From positions 121,162,897 to 121,226,896 of the forward strand of contig OX638370.1 of NCBI GenBank assembly GCA_951812925.1: a stretch of DNA of 64,000 nt, read 5' to 3'. Of this stretch, positions 36,201-46,327 are shown in pieces. Both the position numbers and the translations under genes were made by a program. The notes below the pieces were generated by a model, which worked only from the letters and a program-made list of their open reading frames with translations, ran no database searches and had not been told where the DNA came from. Within the stretch, counting starts at the first letter, position 1. Every line of letters begins with the position of its first letter. This DNA comes from Calliopum simillimum (taxonomy: Eukaryota; Arthropoda; Insecta; Diptera; Lauxaniidae).

Positions 36201-37414
36201 GCAATTCGCGACATTAGGATAACAATGACCTAACTGCATACAAAAGTTTATCGAAGATAGAACCTTGTTGTCCTAAAGCCACGAACTGCCGCAAGTTATT
36301 TTGAACGTCAATGCATTCCTTTATCAATTTGAGTACATTTTTTGATTCGTTTTTTTTTTTGGTGGTAGCAATTCGCGACATTAGGATAACGATGTTCTAC
36401 CTGCATACAAAAGCTTATCGAAGATAGAACCTTGTTGTCCTAAAGCCACGAATTGCCGCAAGTTATTTTGAACGTCAATGCATTCCTTTATCAATTTGAG
36501 TACATTTTTTGATTAATTTTTTTTTGGTGGTAGCAATTCGCGACATTAGGATAACAATGTTCTAACTGCATACAAAAGTTTATCGAAGATAGAACCTTGT
36601 TCTCCTCAGGCCACGAATTGTTGCAAAGCTAAATAAAACTAAATTCTTCGAGTTTTCCAATTTATCAAATTACTTGAACCGACACATGCCAGCTGAAGAG
36701 TTAGCAGTAACTTTCTACGTTAATTCGTAGTATCGTAATTTCCTACGTTTTGCTGCAAAGCCGCGTTATAGATGATATTGGGAAACTTTAATTTTTATAG
36801 TTTCAGGAATATCACCATCACTATTATGAACGCCATCTACACTTGGATGCGTAGCCTTAGCATAAAAGGTTGAAAAATTTTCGTGGATTGTGGGCTTTGG
36901 CGATAATTTTCGACATTAGGATAAAAATGTTCTAACTGGATACAAAAGGTATAGCAGTTAGAACATTGTTGTCCTAAGGTCGCAAATTGCCGCAAGTACT
37001 TTTTATGTCAATGTATGTTTTACGGATGCTTCAGTTAATTCAGGCCACAAGGAAGCGAACGAAAAGTAGTTGTACCATAACGAATATTATGTGATCCAAA
37101 TGGTGATAGTTCGCGACATTAGGACAACAATGTTCTAACTCATTAGTGAAAAATGGATATATCTAGATGCTTCCACTATTAACGAAGACATTTCCTTTTC
37201 GTTATTGGAATTATTCGCCGACTTATGTACTACTTTTCTCATTGAAAAGGATATAGCTACACCATCAGTGTTTTTCTTAGTTTCCTGTAACTACCATCCT
37301 ATACACACAGCAACTGTGGACTTGGCAGTAATTCGCGGCATTAGGACAACAATGTTCTAACTGCATACAACAGATATAGCAGATAGAACCATGTTGTCCT
37401 AAGGTCACGAATTG
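36201..37414. repeat. Tandem array of imperfect 85-90-nt hairpins
   Basis: Copies lie at 36201-36290, 36367-36457, 36533-36623, 36903-36990 and 37330-37414, with a half copy at about 37107-37140. The first three are spaced exactly 166 bp. Each unit starts AATTCGCGACATTAGGATAACAA and ends TTGTTGTCCTAA(A/G)G(C/T)CACGAATTG, folding into one long stem with a loop near CATACAA. The stem is kept while sequence changes: the GGAT:GTCC wobble in early copies becomes GGAC:GTCC in the last. No protein is encoded. Confidence 0.8.
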
Positions 37415-37576
37415 TTGAAAGTAGTTTAAGCACTCTAGTATATATGTGCATCCATATATCATTTTGTATGTATATGTAGTTCTTAATATTTGGTTATTTT
37501 CTTCATTTTACGTGACTTATTATTTGACAGGTTTTAATTCCGGAGAAAATTGTGTTTAAGTTTTCAAGTACGATGC

Positions 37577-37710
37577 ATTTTTAGGTACAATTACACCATT
37601 CTCCGACTTTTAAACATAAAAACTATTAAAAAAATGATTTAACTTAAAATTGTATTATTTGGGTCTGAAAGGGTTAACAGTCGGGAAAAGGTATAATTGT
37701 ACCTAAAAAT
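37577..37710. repeat. 134-bp MITE with ATTTTTAGGTACAATTA ends
   Basis: The termini ATTTTTAGGTACAATTACACC and GGTATAATTGTACCTAAAAAT are inverted with one mismatch over about 20 bp. The interior includes AAAAAATGATTTAACTT, a 17-bp phrase that also occurs just after the Fanzor relic at about 41468-41484. Confidence 0.6.
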
Positions 37711-37713
37711 TAC

Positions 37714-37842
37714 AACGAAAAAATATATCGAAACTATAAAAGGAAGCTAGTTGATCGAAAGAACTGAACTAGCTAGTAAGCTGAACGAACAAGCAGCCAT
37801 CATTTTTTCAATTTAGCTACACAGTGAACGTTCGTGAAAACT
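37714..37842 (+). repeat. Direct repeat unit, right copy
   Basis: This is the second copy of the 35384-35482 unit. It directly follows the 134-bp MITE and lies 270 bases before the Fanzor start codon. Confidence 0.6.
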
Positions 37843-38114
37843 TGCACACATTATCAAAAATTAAAAACTTTGTGAATAAAATCAAAAAAAGAAAAGAATT
37901 TTTATCTGGAATTAAAAGCTTTAAACTTTGTGAATAAAATTAAATAAAATATCTGCTTGGTAGTGTATTGCTTGGTCGCCATCACACAAATTTAATTTGT
38001 GCTCAATACAGCGTGCGACAAGGATTTCAGTTGAAATTACGTACTTAATAAGGTTTTTCAATTTCAATATTTTTTAAAGCAAATTAACAACAATTTGTTT
38101 TAGTTAGTTAAAAT

Positions 38115-41100
38115 ATGTCACGTAAAAGAAAGAAAGTTGAATTGGAGAATGAAGAACTACCTACTTCATCCAAATCTGAAGAAAAACAAATATCGTTAAC
38201 GTAAAGAAATGTCTTCTCAAGTGCTGTCTGAATGAAAATGTTTTCAATCAAATTCGTTTGAATGTTACCGAAATGTCTGCGTTTATAGTGAAAGCATCTA
38301 GGTATATTCATTTTTCATTTATGAGAGATTGGGAAGAAAATAAATTTAGTGACACAAAGCCACGGTGACCTGATTATTTTTATTGTTTATTGGACGGGAG
38401 CAAAGCGAAATACGAATTAGACGCAGAATATAAGCAAATACGTTGTAACGTAGGTTTACGCCTTTATACCAAAAAAAATAGGTCAAATTTATTCGTTAGA
38501 GCAGCTCTAAATTATGATGTTATATTTTGTAACAATATATGGATGCACGCATACAGAAAAGTGCGCAAATATTTTAAGCGACATGCACCAACGGTGAACT
38601 CTAGTTTACAAATGATTAAACATTTTTTTCCCATTGAATGCCATTATTCATTTTATATGTAAAATGAGCTGCTGATTCCGAAAAGCGCATTATTTTTTTT
38701 TTATTTTGTGTCGTTTTCGAGATATCGGTCATTTTCCGTTCTTGGACCAAAAAAAAAATATAGTTCCACTTAAATACAAATATCTCAAGAACCAATGTTT
38801 GTGTTTAAACGTATTAAACGTACTTTTTGATTGGCTTGTCAGTTTTGGCGAAATACATTGATTTCTAAAAAAAACATTTTTTTTTTTCGAAAAAATTTAG
38901 AAAAAATCAAAATCAACTGCAGATTTATACAAGAAAAAAAATTTAAAAATCATTTTGTTTTTAAATGTCATAGTTTATACATTTGTAAAGCAAATAAGAT
39001 ACTATTTAAGAAAATCGATGGAAAAATGTAAAAGTTGTATGCAATTCATTGATAAATTACTAAAATGCGCTTCTGCTTATTTCTTTCGTTTTTTTGTAAT
39101 AAACTGTTCAATAATTTGAAACTTTTTGTAAAACACATAAGAAAATCCAATAATTCTTAAAGTAGCCGTTAAAAAAAAAATACCCGTGTCTCGTCGTTTT
39201 TCTCCAGCACGGCTGATTTTTTTTAATCGATTTTTGAAGTTTTTCAATCCACTGTACATGATGATCGATGAATTTAACTATATGATCCTTATATCTGAGG
39301 TGCATCATGTTTTCAGTAAACTTATGCAGGATATTACTAGGAATATTTTTGTAGATAACTTTAACCCTCTAAAACCCCCACATGTAGGTCAAAATGACAT
39401 AGATGTGGGGGGGTTAGAATGACCCACATGTAAGGGTCTTGGAAGGTTAAAATTTTTTACAAAAATCTTCCTCGCAATATCTTGCATAAGTTTACTGAAC
39501 ACATGATACACCTCAGATGTAACACAAGAATGCGTTATTTTTGTTTTTTCATGTACAGTGGATTAAAAAACTTCAAAAATCGATTAAAAAAAAATCTGAC
39601 GTGCTGAAGAAAAACGACGAGACGCGGATATTTTTTTTTTACCGCATACTTTAAGAATTTTTTGGATTTTCTCATGTGTTTTACAAAAGGTTTCAAATTA
39701 TCGAACAGTTTATTACAAAAAAAACGAAAAAAATAGGCAAAAGCGCATTTTAGTAATTTATCAATGAATTGTATGCAACTTTTACATTTTTCCATCGGTT
39801 TTCTTAAATAGTATCTTATTTGCTTCACAAATATATAGACTATGATATTAAGAAACAAAATGATTTTTAAAATTTTTTTTTCTTGTATAAATCTGCAGTT
39901 GATTTTGATTTTTTCTAAATTTTTTCGAAAAAAAAAAAATGTTTGTTTTTAGAAATCAATGTATTTCGCCGAAACTGACGAGACAATCAAAAAGTGATGT
40001 GAATATTATTTGTAGGTTATTTAATTACCTTTAAACATTGGTTCTTGAGATATTTTTATTTAAGTGGAACTATCATTTTTTTTTTGTGCAAAAATGACCG
40101 ATATCTCAGAAACGACACGAAATAAAAAAAAAATAATGCGATTTTCGGAATCAGCGGCCAATTTTACATATAAAATGAATAATGGCATTCACTGGGAATT
40201 TTCGGTGTAAACTAGTGTTATTTATTCAACAATGCTGATAAAGAGTTTGGTTCAGAATTGTTGGAATTATTGCGTACAGACTTAAACTGGGATGGATAGT
40301 TATTCCATAAAATAAAAACTGGAAACACCTTAAATTTTTCTACAGTCTTTTGAAATTTAACGAGTCCCAGAATTAGAAGGATTTTGCTCTAATTCCTATC
40401 AATAAATTTGGTGCACATCATATACGTTTTGATACATTCGCTTTTCGCTCGCTTCTTTGTGGCCTAAAATTACGGAAACATAACGATAAAATTGATAAAA
40501 ACCTAGAATGGCGACAATATTTTAAACTCCCGAAAACAAAAACCAAGAAATTTGTTTTTTCCATAAATACTGACGGTGTGGCTATATCGTTTTCAATGCG
40601 AAAATTAGTAAATACATCGACAAATAAGGAAAAGAAACAAAAGGTTGTAGAGATTCCAACCAATAATACTAAATATGTTTCAAAAATCGGTCTGGATCCA
40701 GGTATGCGGTTATTTGTTGGCGGCATTCGATATGAAAATGTAGATGGCGTTCGTAATGGTGATATTCCCGAAACCATAAAAATAAAAAGTTCCCTATATC
40801 ACCATTAATGTGGCTTTGCATCAAGACGGAATAAGTTGCAGCATTACACAAAAGAATGCACTAGAAAAGATTTACTTGCTAGCAGCGAAAATCAATGGTC
40901 ACCAATGTCAACAATTCATTTTCGTGAGTATACGCATGCCCAATTCAATAAGTTTCAGCAATGGCAACGTATATTTTCGCAAGTAAACGTAACTCGGTTA
41001 AAATTTCAAAAATACATTTGCGTTGAAAAGACCTATCATTCGATTGCAAAGACAATTTTAGGGAATATGCGTGGACCTAAGCTGGTGTGTGTCGGTTCGA

Positions 41101-41378
41101 CTAAAATTGCCTCTAATTCCCCAATGAAAGGCTACAGACGTACACCGCTTTTACGATTCATTGATGCGTTCTGCGTGCACGGTGCTCATGTGATGCTCAT
41201 AAATGAATTTCGAACAACGAAACTATGCGAAAATTGCCATGAATTCAACGAAACATCCAAGTCACCACATCGGTATCAATTTTGCAAGAATTGTAATACT
41301 TGTTGGAATCGTGACGTGAATGCTATAGTAAATATACTATATTTGGGCGAATGCCAACTGAATAATATATGTAAGTAA
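38115..41378 (+). pseudogene. Fanzor (eukaryotic TnpB-like RNA-guided nuclease) relic
   Basis: An acceptor-like TTTGTTTTAG precedes ATG 38115. The N-terminus MSRKRKKVE is basic and NLS-like. After a frame shift near 38203, N-terminal residues continue to about 38627 with one stop. A 1.57-kb palindrome then interrupts the gene. The right half resumes at about 40225 with several stops and a frame shift up to INKFGAHHI (about 40400). The C-terminal core is well kept: RuvC-I 'IGLDPGMRLFVGGI' (about 40690), then from 40836 to TAA 41378 VCVGSTKIASNSPMKGYRR, INEFRTTKLCENCHEF, the second zinc-ribbon pair CKNCNTC and RuvC-III WNRDVNAIVNI. One stop near 40808 separates these. Fanzors use a guide RNA to cut DNA and travel within eukaryotic transposons. 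This copy cannot make a full protein. Family assignment rests on the DPG, EFRT..C-x2-C and C-x2-C..NRDVNA motifs in the right order. Confidence 0.85.
38628..40200. mobile_element. 1.57-kb near-complete palindrome inside Fanzor
   Basis: Arms of about 770 bp run from CCCA(T/G)TGAATGCCATTATTC at each outer end to a short centre at about 39395-39430 (CCCACATGTAGG...ACATCTATGTC...CCCACATGTAAGG). They stay clearly similar throughout, including TATCGGTCATTTT, GATTTCTAAA, TGCAATTCATTGATAAATTAC and TCCACTGTACATGA. It splits the Fanzor coding sequence between 'SLQMIKHFF' and the part beginning near 40225. No transposase is seen. Arm similarity means most frames in it are mirror images. Confidence 0.85.
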
Positions 41379-42976
41379 ATATTATAATTTTGAAAAATAG
41401 TTGCACTAAGTATTTATTGTGTATACTAGATAAGTTTTTATTAAATTTAATTTAAATTATTTTTCATAAAAAATGATTTAACTTCTTCAGTAGAGTTATC
41501 CTGTAATACTCGAATTATAAGATGAAATGTCAATGTAAACTTTATAATTGAATTCTTTATTTCATTTCACGACAAAATCAAATTTATAACTAACTTTTTT
41601 ACAAATTAAAAATGAGAATTCTGATTTATAATAAAATAATAACTTAGATGTATAATCTTAAAGTATAACAAGTGATTAGTAAGGAGAGTAGGAGTTTACA
41701 CATAACTCCTCCCCCACTAAGACATTTACTTTTTTTCCTTTATGAATTACATAATAATAACTTACAAACACAAAATCATAATACAATAAAATAAAAGAAA
41801 TAATTTTTATACAATTTTAGTAAAATTATATAAGCAAGAATTTAAATAATAATTACATAACATAAATATCTAGTCATGGATTTTGATACTTGTACTTTCG
41901 TTTCGACTGTGATTTATAATATTTTGTAAATCTTCTATTTGAAGTATCTGTTACATAGTTTCCTCCTTTTTCATAATTGCTTAGCTCTCTGTATTTAGGT
42001 TTGTTTTTGGGTATTTGCCTATTTCGTACAATGTATTCATGTTAGTTATAATTTCTTATTCTATCCGTGTTAAGTTTGTTAATTCTACAAATTTTTTCCC
42101 GTTCATAATCTTTACTTAAGTTTTGAATCTCTTCTCTGTTGAAATTTTTTATTATAAAATCAATTGGTCTCTTTTTTGTTGTTGAATGAATATTGTTATT
42201 GATGAGTTAAAAACTTTAAAAAGATCCAAGTTTTATTCAAAGGATCGGCATCTAAAATTCTCAAATGCTCGTTTACTGTACCATGAAGTCTTTCAACATC
42301 AGAATTTCCCGTTTTCAAAAAAGGAGTCGTTCTATGGATTTCGATTTTTTGGTCTTTTAAAAATAACTCAACAGCGCTATGTATAATACAACGTTCATTA
42401 TGATAAACGAAAAACATTTTAAAGAGCGGTCCAGTTTCTATCGTTCAATTTATGAAAGGTTGCGTATTTTGAGAATTTATCTATTGTTGTAAAGATCATT
42501 TTGCTTCTGTAAGGATACCATATATCTACATGTACTATATCGTTGAAATGAGTAGGGCTTTCACTTATTTGATTAAAAAGTTTTAAAGGTTGCCTATCAT
42601 GTTTTGCTGCTTTGCAAATATCGCAATTATTATTTCCGTTATCATTAGAAAAAAAAAATACTTCTGTTTAATTTCAAGGAAAACTTCACTTATTCCTCTG
42701 TGGTTGTTTCGAAGAGGTTCATGTTTAATAATATCCAAAATTTCATTTTTATCTATTACATCTATTAACTTTTTCACAGATCTACAAATAGTTAGATTAC
42801 TGTTTTGAAAATTGTCAATATAGATTTTTTGAAAATTTAAGAAAAGTTCATCGTTTTCACAAAAAATGCACATAAAACCTTTATTTATCAAAAGTTTACT
42901 CATTATCTGCTTCAAGTCGGAATCTTTCATTACCGTCACATGGTTCTGGCATTTACTGTTAACTATTTTAATTATT

Positions 42977-43447
42977 AAGTTAGTTTATTGACTGTTTTTT
43001 ATTGCTTGTATAGTACTAATGAAAGTACCAACGCGCTTTTTCTAAATTGAAGTTTGATAATTTTATATTGAACTAATTAAACAGTCATTTTTGCAATCTT
43101 TCAACAACAGACGAAAGCAAGTGTTAACATGGAAATTGATTACATATGTTTCGGCTACTTCCACATACATATTTATATATTTTCATATATAAACATGTAT
43201 ATAGCCTCATCAGATCAGTTTTAGTTAAATCTTGCCAGAAACCGTACTCGAACCCGTGACTCCGGTTTTCTAATGAAAGAGAACGCGGTGCTTAAGCGAT
43301 TGTGCTATAGGCCACGAGTAAACTCTCTGAGCAGGATCGCCATTATGCATAACTCATAAGGCTCACTAGCGCCGTCTGTTGTGAAAAATTGCCAAATTGT
43401 TAGTTGGTAACACACTCTGGTTTTGAGACATGCTACGCTAGCTACAA
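42977..43447 (-). mobile_element. tRNA-derived SINE-like retroposon carrying a hammerhead
   Basis: The 471-bp insert is bounded by an exact 13-bp direct repeat TATTTTAATTATT at 42964-42976 and 43448-43460, and interrupts the gypsy pol. On the minus strand it contains a tRNA-like part at about 43315-43235, with box-A-like TATAGCACAATCGCTTAAG and box-B-like GGGTTCGAGTAC. The hammerhead motif (43221-43133) comes next, then about 155 bp of AT-rich 3' sequence. This order of pol III promoter followed by ribozyme recalls the Smalpha SINE-like elements of schistosomes. The exact tRNA ancestor is unclear, and about 130 bp precede the tRNA-like part. Confidence 0.75.
43133..43221 (-). ncRNA. Candidate type I hammerhead ribozyme
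   Basis: Read on the minus strand, all conserved core parts occur in order. Stem I 5' strand AAACUGAU (43221-43214) is followed by CUGAUGA (43213-43207), then stem II GGCUA (43206-43202) paired to UAGCC (43157-43153). GAAA (43152-43149), a minimal stem III CAUAUG (43148-43143) and UA (43142-43141) follow. Stem I 3' strand AUCAAUUU (43140-43133) pairs with the 5' strand at 7 of 8 positions. Cleavage is predicted after the GUA triplet, between 43141 and 43140. Stem II carries an extended AU hairpin (AUACAU / AUGUAU, UUAUAUAU / AUAUAUAA). The tiny stem III resembles hammerheads of Penelope-like elements and other retroelements. Activity is inferred from structure only. Confidence 0.8.
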
Positions 43448-43809
43448 TATTTTAATTATTATTTTTTCTTCTACACCGTATTTAAAATGAATTTGATTTT
43501 TATAACAATTTATACATTATAACTATATCTGCGCTATGTATCGTTGCATCTGTAGAGCGTATATCGTCATTCTCAAAATTCTCGTTTTGCTCATTATTAA
43601 ACATAACTGCGCTTTCCTCTTCCTGATTTCTTTGTAAATATTTACTTAATACATCCGCAACAGAGTTGTCTTTGCCTTTGATGTAAATAATATCAAAATC
43701 ATATTCATTAAGAAGAATTTTTCACCTTTTTAATTTCATGTTTGGGACCTGAATGTTGTGAAGTCATGTAAGTGGTCTATGATCAGTTTGAATAGTAAAT
43801 TTTCGGCCA

Positions 43810-44457
43810 TAAAAATATGTTCTAAAACGTTTTACTGACAAGAATTATTAGCTCATAGGCTCAAAAAACAACGGCAATTAAAAACCGTCAAGCACAGTGC
43901 TTCATTGAGTTCGTACGTATTCGCAGCTTGTACCGAATGTGCTTAGATCTTAATAAGCATTTTATTTTAGTGGTGTGGCACCACGGTTGTGCTTAGTGAT
44001 AATATTGACACAATTTAACAATAAACAAAACAGACTCTGTAAATTATTTAACATTTGCTATATCTTATTCGCTAATTTTACCCAAACTATTAGCGATAAA
44101 TAAAATAGACTTTTGAAAAACAAATCTGTGGACTTTTTACAGAACAACATAACTTGAGATAAGACAATTTTCCAGGATTTTAGTCATAAATATAAAATTT
44201 AAATACTATTGACACTAGAGCAAGGAAAATAAATACTAGAAAATATTAGTTTAGTATTCATAAATAATACATTTGTTCTACACGTTTCCTGGATGTAATC
44301 CATATGTCTGAAAATATTATTTTCCGCACTTTAATTCAAGGATAACTCGGATTTCAGACGTGAAAGGAAAAACGATTTCCAGATTCTGAATCAGCGACAC
44401 TGACTTAGTTCAAAAAAGTTATCCAGATCAAATTTATATTTTTGTGTTGCACAGTGT
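43810..44457. other. Gene-free AT-rich stretch
   Basis: The gypsy RNase H similarity fades at about 43830. Beyond it no exon, tRNA or inverted terminal repeat could be supported. AAGCACAGTGCTT (about 43889) is a short perfect palindrome. Confidence 0.45.
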
Positions 44458-45063
44458 AATTGAGGAGTGATTTTTCAAAAGGGCGTAAAACCACTTCCAA
44501 CCTCGAACAAACCTAAGGATGCCATCGCCATTACCATGCTAAAATACATCCTCTAGTCCAAAATTCATCACAAAAAATGTATTTTTCTAAGATAAAATCG
44601 TGATCAAAAGTCGCATTTCAGAACAAAAGGGCTTATTTCCATATAATTTCATAGAAATTTTTAGAGTTTGATACAAAAAGACGTATTTTGAATAGTGGCC
44701 AAAAAAACTTTTAATATTTTTTATATACCCCAGGCTATATCGGTGCTTACATACCATGCCTATAGACATCAAAATAAGCTTCCAAATGGTGAAATAAGAG
44801 TGATTTTGAAACAAAAGGGCTTATTTCCAAAAGTTTCAGAACAAAAGGGCTTATTTCCAAATGTTTTTTACTTTTTGCAATTGCTGGAAATATGTTACAA
44901 CAAAAATGTTAAGGGGATTAGAATCTTTGGTCAACTCACTGTAATACAGGAGTCATTAAAAAAAAAGATGGTATTGAAAACAGCCCATAAAAGTTTTTTC
45001 TCATTACTGAAAATTTGTTTAACATGGTTTTACGCCCTTTTGAAAAATAACTCCTCAATTTAT
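44458..45063. mobile_element. 606-bp MITE with AATTGAGGAGT ends
   Basis: The terminal inverted repeats run about 37 bp: AATTGAGGAGT(G/T)ATTTTTCAAAAGGGCGTAAAACCA and its inverse at the right end. A phrase CAAAAGGGCTTATTTCC is repeated in the middle (about 44622-44640, 44813-44829, 44841-44857). A 128-residue frame from 44695 lies wholly inside the element, overlaps these repeats and resembles no known protein. Confidence 0.65.
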
Positions 45064-45220
45064 ATCATTATCTGGTTTTAATTATATACCATTTATTCCG
45101 TTTCTTGCTAAAGCAACATAGGCCAAGAATGGTTTTTTAGATCTTTATCATTATTTATATTAAAAAACCATGAACATTATTCGACGTTCCAATCCAGCCT
45201 AAATAAGTTATTTACATTTA

Positions 45221-45353
45221 GGCGATTCCTTTAAACGTGTAAAAGCCTCGAAAACCTCGTAAGCTCGTAAAAGTTGTCAAAATCAATGCAAACTTTGACA
45301 GTTTTACGATTTTACGAGGTTTTCGAGGCTTTTACACGTTTAAAGTAATCGCC
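45221..45353. repeat. 133-bp hairpin MITE
   Basis: The arms GGCGATT(C/A)CTTTAAACGTGTAAAAGCCTCGAAAACCTCG... are inverted over about 58 bp with few mismatches, around a loop containing CAATGC. No target duplication was identified. Confidence 0.75.
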
Positions 45354-45544
45354 CAATTGTTTATTTTTGAATAAAGTAGTTTCTATTGATTGATTTCAGG
45401 ATTTATGAAGTTTTTGAAATGGTCATTTCAATTATTGTGGTATAGTTAGCTTATTCAAACCAGGTGGCTACGCTGCGGTTATTGACGTTTTCGCTGCGAT
45501 GCCAACTCTTCATTTCCGAAATTCTCGAAAACGAGTTAAGCAGC

Positions 45545-45941
45545 CCTGTTCCGTAATCCGTGTGGTTTCAATTACATTTCATTTGTAGCGTTTCCATCAG
45601 TTTCGTTCGGACAAAAAGTGACATTCAGAAAAAGGACAGAAAAAATGCAGAATTTTTTTGAGAAAAGAAAACGGTACAAGAAGAATTTTTGATGAAAGTG
45701 GTGAATCACACGATGAAAAATATTTGAATCTTTTTAGTGGAGGATTACGAAAAAGGAACTGCTTCGGAAACATTCGATAAAGTTGAGTTTTGTTGACTTT
45801 TTGCAGTTTTTTAAGAATATTTCCTTAACGGTTACTTTTTCGATAATGCAAATCACCATTATTTGTAGAGCCTATAATTCTCCGCAAAAAAATTCTAGTA
45901 CTTTTTTACGTGAATTGAAACCACACGGATAACAGAACAGG
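45545..45941. repeat. About 400-bp MITE with CCTGTTC ends
   Basis: Inverted ends CCTGTTC(C/T)GT(A/T)ATCCGTGTGGTTTCAATT match over about 31 bp. The interior is AT-rich with short frames only. Confidence 0.65.
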
Positions 45942-46327
45942 CCTGAAATAGGCACTTTTTAATCAAAATTCTAAAAAATGTATGACCAAAACAGGTTCTT
46001 TTAAATATATACGGCAATGTAAAATATTTATGAAATTCCATAAGTTTTTGTAAGTTGGCGTAGCTTTTCCGTGTTTTTGTAGTTTTGTAAGTAAAAGTTG
46101 CTTACAATGCATTTGATTTTTAATATTAGCTTGTGGTTGGAGTGACATTAGCTGTGTTTTAGACGACAATTTATCTGTGCTTGTGTGGGTATATTCTGCA
46201 AAACGTATGTGCAGCAACTAATGCGCTTGCTTACGTCTACTAAGCTGTTTATAGTGTCCTTAAAATTGATAAGAAAGCGCTATAAGTGCCGTTCATAACT
46301 AATGATCTTTGGGAACAATTCCACTTT

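Larger units (their letters stand above)
41530..43800 (-). pseudogene. Ty3/gypsy retrotransposon pol and 3' LTR remnant
   Basis: On the minus strand, an RNase H end (43800-43500) shows TDHRPLT and YDFDIIYIKGKDNSVADVLSK with two in-frame TGA codons. The integrase zinc region (H..R.NHRGI, about 42690-42720) and integrase core (FLKDQKIEIHRTTPF, NSDVERLHGTVNEHLRIL, about 42270-42360) follow. A pol C-terminal tail ends near 41880. A polypurine tract GTGGGGGAGGAG (about 41707-41718) then precedes a possible LTR with AATAAA near 41560. No envelope gene lies between integrase and the tract. A 470-bp retroposon separates RNase H from integrase. The element is broken and has no intact product. Confidence 0.8.

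Noticed and set aside
36201..37414. CRISPR-like array reading of the 166-bp repeats
   Set aside because: The repeats are long, self-complementary and in a eukaryotic genome. The intervening segments are also conserved between the first copies, so they are not spacers.
39535..39858. 107-residue minus-strand frame and similar frames at 38831-39308
   Set aside because: They are mirror-image translations of the two arms of the palindrome inside Fanzor and are dominated by AT-rich, low-complexity sequence.
44695..45081. 128-residue plus-strand frame
   Set aside because: It lies inside a MITE with inverted ends, overlaps internal repeats and shows no recognisable domain.
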